Below, piece after piece: positions 58,549-64,000 of a stretch of 64,000 nucleotides of DNA (position 1 is the first letter of the stretch; the number at the start of each line of letters is the position of its first letter). The DNA comes from Endothia cerciana (lineage: Eukaryota; Ascomycota; Sordariomycetes; Diaporthales; Cryphonectriaceae): contig JALRMH010000036.1 in the NCBI GenBank assembly GCA_026119935.1, positions 1 to 64,000 of the forward strand, written 5' to 3'. Made by a program: the position numbers and the translations under genes. The notes below the pieces were generated by a model. That model did no database searches and was not told where the DNA came from. It saw nothing but the letters and a program-made list of their open reading frames with translations.

Positions 58549-59709
58549 TTAAGCCTGGGGCAGTCGTTCAATCTTGCCTTTGCCATGGCTCTTCTGGAAA
58601 GCCTCCTGGTCCAGCAGCTGATCCTTGCACTGGTAGAGGTACTTGTAGGCCGTCTTGATGGTTCCGTCACTCACGCCGGCGACGCCAGCGATCTTCTTCG
58701 AAGTGATGGAGTCGCCAAGGTAGTGCGCGGCCATGAAGATGCATGCGGCGGCAACGGACAACGGAGAACGACCGGCCAGGGTGCTAACCTGAGTGGTCTT
58801 CTTCGCGATGTAGATGCCAACATTCTGGACGTCTGACTGTTGCTTGATGGCCAGCTGCGACACGTACCGCCGGACTAGGTCGTCGGCTCCAGTAGATCCC
58901 TTCTGCTCGTAGCCGCGGACTGACGTGACATCTGTGAGGCCGGCGGCCTCTCCCTTCTCCCGCATCTCGGTGAGCCACTTCTCGAGAGCCTTGAAAACAC
59001 GGCCGATCTCCTTCTTTGACACCTTGGTCAGGTTGAAGACTTCTCGGAAAGTTCGAGGAACATTGTTCTGGCGACACGCGATGAAGATGGCACCGGCGAT
59101 GACAGCATCCTGGGGCTTGCCCTTGAGAAACTTCTTCTCATCGGCGACTAGGAAGACAGGATGAGCATTAGTTATCCCAGAGAGGTCAGATCACAAGACA
59201 AGACATACGCTTGAAGATGTGCAAGGCGTAGTCGCGGACAGTGCCGCCCACTTGCAGAGTATCAGCCAAGGTCTTGATCTTGTTGAAGCCTTCCTTCTGG
59301 TAGACCTGTCCCTTCTCGATGGTCTTTGCCTGGGTCTTCATCAGGTGGAACGAGTTGCTGCCCTCCCTTCCGATGCTGGTCTGCAGCGTCGCGACGGTAT
59401 CCTCGAACAGTGGATTGCCGACATCACCCACACGCGAGGGATCATCATTGTTCTGGTCATCATTGGCAAAGGTACGCCACTCGGATCGGGTATCAACGAT
59501 CTTGTCACCGACCTGCTTTACATTAGAATATTAGATATTCGAAACGTGAAGGCGACACGTACCACAAGACCGCAGGATGCGCAGACCATGTCACCACTGC
59601 TGAACTCCTCAACCAGGTTGGGAGGAATCTCTTTGCAGTCTTGGCACATGAGAATGTTGCTGAGCTGGGCATCTCTGTACTCCTCCTGGGCACCCATCAT
59701 GGTAGCCAT
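58549..59709 (-). CDS. SUA7: Transcription initiation factor IIB (TFIIB)
   Basis: General RNA polymerase II factor that bridges TBP-promoter DNA and the polymerase. 349 residues from exons 59709-59563, 59512-59209 and 59147-58549, in phase. The zinc ribbon has Cys22, Cys25, Cys43 and Cys46 (MCQDCKEIPPNLVEEFSSGD, MVCASCGLVVGDKIVD). The B-reader/linker region follows (DTRSEWRTFANDD), then two cyclin-like repeats: the first around LKGKPQDAVIAGAIFIACRQ, with NNVPRTFREVFNLTKVSKKE, and the second around LAGRSPLSVAAACIFMAAHY, with ITSKKIAGVAGVSDGTIKTA. The start at 59709 (MATMMGAQEEYRDAQL) gives the usual length. The frame remains open for about 390 nt further upstream with no ATG, ending at a TGA near 60100. 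Confidence 0.96.
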
Positions 59710-60648
59710 CGTCTCGGACGTCACGTCGCGGCCGACGGCAGTCGTCGAAGCGTCGTTGAAGATCTCAGCAAGCGCCTGGCGCTGCGCTTGTGGAGGATCA
59801 GCCGCACGCTTGGGCGTTGCTGCAGGCAAGCCTGGCTTTGAGAGGCAGAAAGACCCAGTAACCTTACGAGGCCGTAGCTTCTTGGGTTCTCTCCTGCGGG
59901 GTCTGTAGATGTCGTACGCGGCGCCGAGTCGAACCTTCCTCTTGATCCACCGCTCGTGCTTGAGTTGCGCTTTGTGCGACTCCAGAAGGCCTTCAACGTG
60001 AGTGTTGGGTATCTGATCTCGGTCTTTGGCAAGGTTGTAGAGGGAGACGGAACGAAAGAGTGGCGAGTGAATCTTGACGATGTTGAAGAGTCGATAGATA
60101 CTTAGTCACAGTCTTGTTCCCTTTACCTCCACCCGAGTGACGACCGGGGACGTCGTCGCGTCGTCCGAAGATTTCGAGAGTCGAAGAATTGGCGTTAGGA
60201 AGAAGGGGGGGGGGGGGGGGGGCGTAAGCAGGAGTGGAAGTCACGCGCGCGACTCGGTGCGGTTCAAGTCTATAGACTCGAGTCGCCGCAGAATATGAGA
60301 AAAGGCCGAGAGTCGTAGGAAAGAAAGGAAGGTTACGCCCTTGCCGACCACTATTCGAAAGCAGTAAAGGTGTCCAGCTGGAGAGGCGACGCGAGGGAAT
60401 GCTTCGAAGATCGCTCTGCTCGGCGCAGAAAGGACGAAAACTGGTCGGGAAAACCGTGATCCACCGTTCTCGCACTGGAAGGACTGACGGATGCAGAGAG
60501 CGACGGTTTTGCGGGCGGAGAAAAACGACTGTCGTTGTTGAAAGGGGACGGGTTGGATGGAGACAAAGGTCGGGAGTTAGGCAGTTGTCAGAAGTTGGTG
60601 ACGAACTTGGGGAGGTGTAGCGTGCGGCTCGGCCGACGCACAGACCAC
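59710..60648 (-). promoter_or_regulatory. ATG-free leader of TFIIB
   Basis: 939 nt upstream of the TFIIB start contain no ATG on the sense strand. The first 390 nt are also stop-free in the TFIIB frame. A possible 48-nt intron (GTAAGGTTAC ... TTGCCTGCAG, about 59823-59870 in sense orientation) would keep the frame. C18 lies at 60205-60222 in the sense orientation. I read this as the 5' leader, perhaps with non-AUG translation. Confidence 0.45.
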
Positions 60649-60916
60649 CATGGACCAGCTCCGAAGCCAGCTAATTATTCAGCTGGCCTGCCGCGCCGCT
60701 TACATGGTTATGTCAGCTTCATCCCCTTTGCTCTGGGACAATCTGAGGGACTGTTGTGGGCAGCGAGCACCCTGTTGTGCACATTCTGGCATCGAGAGGT
60801 TTCCATTGTTCAATTGTCATCCATTGATGCATGTCCCCCACCCCCAGCTTTATGACCTAAAGACCAGATTGAAGGCCAGATTCCCGTCCCACGCGTCCGC
60901 CCCTCGTCACCTTTGC
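60649..60916. other. Intergenic between tandem minus-strand genes
   Basis: Short stretch between the ATG-free TFIIB leader and the stop codon of the next gene; it probably holds the TFIIB core promoter and the 3' end of that gene. Confidence 0.5.
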
Positions 60917-61651
60917 TCACTTTCCCGAGTCCGAGTCTTCATTCATCCTCTGGAAGAGCGGGTGCTGCTCAAGCAAAGGAGGCATTTCTGGTCTGTTCGC
61001 AAGCACCTGGGGCATCCGGCTTAGCGAAGAAGACCGCGATAATGTTGGCGCTGGTACATCAGGGAATGGTGACTTGGACCTCGCCCTCTGGAGGCTGGCC
61101 GCCGAGCTGGGCCTTGAGAGATGCTCCGCCTCCCAGCTCTTCTCGTCGTACAGCGAGAACCCGGATCTAGATCTTGAGTGCTGTCCCGCGGCATTCTTTT
61201 CCTCCTTCGCTCCATACCGATACACGGAGCTAGCCTTGGGCCTTTCGGAGACGCTCACCGAGTCGGCGGTCAGGTGGCTGCTCTCCGATATCGACCTCCC
61301 TGACCGTGATGCCAGTGACTTCCGGATCATAGCCTCTCGTTGTTCTTCCGCCTCGAGCATCAGATCGTTTTGCGTCATCCTCCGTCTTTTGCTGAAGTCC
61401 CTCGGCTGTAGACAGGGGTCCCATTGGCGGGCCTCGTCGAGTTGTCGCTTTATCATGCGGCGCTTGGAGAGAGAGATGGCGACGAGTGCGATGCAAGCAC
61501 CAAGGGCGAGGAGAGCCGCCACTGCTGCCACGGTGATCCATATCCTGGTATTGCCGCCGCTAGCTGTGTGTTCTGAGGCATCTCGCGGGACATGTGCGCC
61601 ATGTGAGATCGAATCGGCCTCTACCAATCGGGCATTCGGAAGCGACGGCAT
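60917..61651 (-). CDS. Single-pass fungal membrane protein
   Basis: Single-exon protein of 244 residues. A short polar N-terminus with no signal peptide is followed by one strongly hydrophobic segment at about 37-61 (IWITVAAVAALLALGACIAL), then a basic flank (SKRRMIKRQ). That arrangement fits a type III (N-out, C-in) single-pass protein. The cytoplasmic part has a conserved-looking block (RRRMTQNDLMLEAEEQREAM) and a Ser/Arg-rich tail with several potential phosphorylation sites (SRSGRSISESS, LSRPSSAASLQRARSKSP). I do not recognise a named family. Codon use is coding-like. A membrane adaptor or wall-stress sensor fragment is conceivable but unsupported. Confidence 0.7.
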   Translation of the reverse strand: MPSLPNARLVEADSISHGAHVPRDASEHTASGGNTRIWITVAAVAALLALGACIALVAISLSKRRMIKRQLDEARQWDPCLQPRDFSKRRRMTQNDLMLEAEEQREAMIRKSLASRSGRSISESSHLTADSVSVSERPKASSVYRYGAKEEKNAAGQHSRSRSGFSLYDEKSWEAEHLSRPSSAASLQRARSKSPFPDVPAPTLSRSSSLSRMPQVLANRPEMPPLLEQHPLFQRMNEDSDSGK

Positions 61652-64000
61652 GTTTGTATCTCGCAGAGTGATAAGTGGTCGGGCTTCTCAGCCAGGTCTG
61701 AATTACCTGACAAGAGAGAGTCCCATCAAGCTAACTGATGGGTCGACTTGAGCACGAATGTGCGGGGCTGAAGGCCATGCCAACCATTGGAGGGCGGCCA
61801 TGCATGCTTATATGAACGGTCGAGGCTGCTGTCTGCCTCGCCCTGCTCCATCATGAAAGATGGTGACCCTTGCATACTAGTACTTACTGTACTACTATGT
61901 ACAGTAGCATTGGGGCCCTCCGTAAACACCCTGCAGGACAGCAGAAAACCCGAGACTGTGGCTACTGCAGGCCGCCTCGGCCAATCAGGCCGTCTAATCG
62001 ACTTCCATTTCTTCCCCCAGACTATCCTCTTTTGCAGGCCATGTGCAGGACGCGCAGGACGCCTGTGGCGCTGCATCATGAATCCTGCAGGTGGCGTAAC
62101 ACCAGTAATGGAGATGAGGATCAATAGGCGAGGATATTTTTGGGAGCAAGAGGAGAACACCCACTGCTGACAGTGCACTAGCTGGTCCACTATGTGGTTT
62201 CAGGTCGTATTGTTATGGAAGGTCCCCATGTGCCGACGGAAGTACAGTTTTGGGGTAAGGCCAAGCCGTCGCTGAATAACCCTTACGAATGGTTGAAGAC
62301 GCGAGGCGAAGCAGGGTCTGGCAGCGATCAAGTCAGACTAACTCGTCTTGACAGCAACTGCATTGCCGACCAACAAGCGCTTATCCCGAATGCTTTCGAG
62401 ACACAAGTCGAATTAGAAGGAGAGGGGGGGCCACTGGCATGTAATCTGTTGTTCCTCATCATAAAGCACTCTTGTCAGCCAATTTCAAGATCCTCATCAG
62501 CGCTTCAGCCTCAGTGTTCTCTGTCGCCCGATGCACAAGTTCTCCAGCAACTCGGTGCGAAAAAAAACAGAGCTTGCTGTCGCTATTCGTCCGCTTCGAG
62601 ACCCTCCATGACTGGAGCGGGCAGCCCGTGGGCGTCCTCCCTTCGTAAGCACGGCCTGCTAGGCGGCTGACCGCTTGCATGTGCATTTTCCCACTGGCGT
62701 TGGATGCTTGATGTCACACGACCCGGTGAGGGGCCGCCCGCAAAGATGTACGCGGTGTAGAGAGCCGTATCAGAACTCGAAGCCGGCCCCCGACTGTAAC
62801 CCTAGGGGCGCCCACAACATCCTTCCTCGCGGTGATGGTGTCGTCATTTTCTCCATTTCCTATTGACGGAATCACACATGCCATTTGGGCTGACGGCTTG
62901 GAGGACGGAGGATCAGCATAGCTGATCTCTCTGGATGATCCCCCATCCTATGCCGCCCTACGCCATATGCGAGCTGGATTTCCGAGTCCGCATTATACCT
63001 TGCTGAAGCGTTTTCCGCGGCTGATCTTCCATCTGCTCACTGCTCACGCGGGAGCGCATCCGCTCGCCCCCCCCCCCCCCCAAAAATTTAACATGACTAG
63101 ACCTCCAATCTGCAGACCCTCTGATCACTTACATCTACATGCTGGCTTAGCATCAGTGGCTACGCTGCAGTAGAAGAGCACTGGAGATCAAGCATCACTG
63201 CAGGCTATGGCGCCGGTCTTCACATTGCGTGGGTTGTGAGGCCGAAGATCGTGTCACGCTGCATTTCTGGTGCCGGCCGACTTCAGGAGATAGTCAACAG
63301 AGCACACGGCGAGTTTCCGGCGACAGATCTACTGGTATGGAAAACTCTAGCGCTTACGTCTCAATTTGCCCGCGAGAAGGTTGAGATCCGTTCCGGGAGT
63401 TGAGAAGCAGGCCTCGCAACTTCAGCGTAAGTACAAGCGTCGAAAGCTTTAAGGCCATGGCCTATGCTAGGATCCCGTGAGACACAGCCCACCTGTGCAT
63501 CTGATTCGAGTATCTGAACAACAGCCCAATTTGTGGACAGACTGCTAGCCTCGAACACGGGGATATGTAAATTCTCGCAGTGCTCAGGTACCTATCTCGC
63601 TAGGCAGGTTTCGGGACACTGACTACTTAGGTAGATAAACTTCTCTTGAGTCTTTGCTACCTAGTTGAGTATGAAAAGACCCGCATCGTTTGTAGCATTG
63701 ATTACAGCTAGCCCCCGCCAGTGTCTTTATGGAGACATTGAACAAATATAGGATCACCTATATCACCTAATGATGTGCAATTCAGGATATTTCCAATCTT
63801 TGTGACATTGTTTGGTATCTCTTTCTTTCCATAACACAATTGTGCAATCACACGGATCCACACTAAGCCATCAAGTACCTGCTCGTTTCTGTCAAATCGT
63901 ATTTTCTCGTGGCCTCTGTCTTCGTGTCGTCATCTACTCCCCTTCAGTCCTCAGCCAACCTGAGCTCTTTTTAAAATCTGCCGTTCTATTAAACAATGTG
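61652..64000. other. Gene-free right edge
   Basis: About 2.3 kb. The 62,200-62,690 part has weakly protein-like frames on both strands but no start, splice pattern or family I can support. C15 lies at 63067-63081. The final 500 nt are more AT-rich and could be the flank of a gene beyond the edge. Confidence 0.5.

Noticed and set aside
62194..62690. Protein-like fragments on both strands
   Set aside because: Suggestive stretches but no start, no consistent splice pattern and no family match that I can name; possibly a decayed gene.

Overview
The window is nuclear DNA of a filamentous ascomycete (Pezizomycotina, most likely a Sordariomycete). The evidence is short introns (48-213 nt, GT...AG, often with an RCTRAC-like branch site), GC-rich coding third positions, and a fungal gene set: an ascomycete-type laccase, a COT-1 kinase, a 2EXR protein, a GPI-anchored GH17 glucanase, TIM54 and an Rsc7-family subunit. 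I assembled 19 protein-coding genes by joining exons whose splice phases agree. I see no tRNA, rRNA, CRISPR or intact transposon.

Layout: 0.7-3.1 kb laccase (-); 3.1-6.5 kb gene-free; 6.5-7.1 kb small secreted protein (-); 9.4-11.4 kb thiolase-fold protein with eight exons (-); 12.6-12.9 kb tiny acidic Chz1-like protein (+); 15.3-17.1 kb MFS sugar transporter (+); 17.7-18.2 kb 98-residue protein (-); 18.2-22.5 kb gene-free and rich in microsatellites; 22.5-23.7 kb GH17 glucanase (+); 24.9-26.0 kb 2EXR protein (-), divergent from a four-helix membrane protein at 27.0-28.0 kb (+); 28.9-30.4 kb class III aminotransferase (+), convergent with a bacterial-type solute-binding-fold protein at 30.5-31.5 kb (-); 31.9-32.7 kb SF3A2/Prp11 (+); 33.6-35.7 kb COT-1 kinase (-); 37.7-39.2 kb TIM54 (+); 39.8-40.6 kb FAM192A/Fyv6 protein (-); 43.2-44.3 kb Clg1/Pcl-type cyclin (-); 46.9-55.2 kb gene-free; 55.3-57.2 kb Rsc7-family chromatin subunit (-); 58.5-59.7 kb TFIIB (-); 60.9-61.7 kb single-pass membrane protein (-); the rest is gene-free.

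The left part (to about 31 kb) has accessory-type functions: secretion, cell wall, transport, and enzymes of uncertain substrate. The right part is core housekeeping: splicing, transcription, chromatin, mitochondrial import, cell-cycle and polarity kinases. I see no biosynthetic cluster.

The most unusual signals are in transcript leaders. The 2.65 kb upstream of the cyclin has only 3 ATG triplets on the sense strand against 48 on the other strand, as expected of an extremely long 5' leader. TFIIB is preceded by 939 nt with no sense ATG, and its frame stays open for about 390 nt of this, so a non-AUG-initiated extension is possible. COT-1 has an overlapping upstream ORF. Other oddities are poly-C tracts just after 5' splice sites, a predicted 14-nt exon, and about twenty G/C homopolymers of 10 or more bases.
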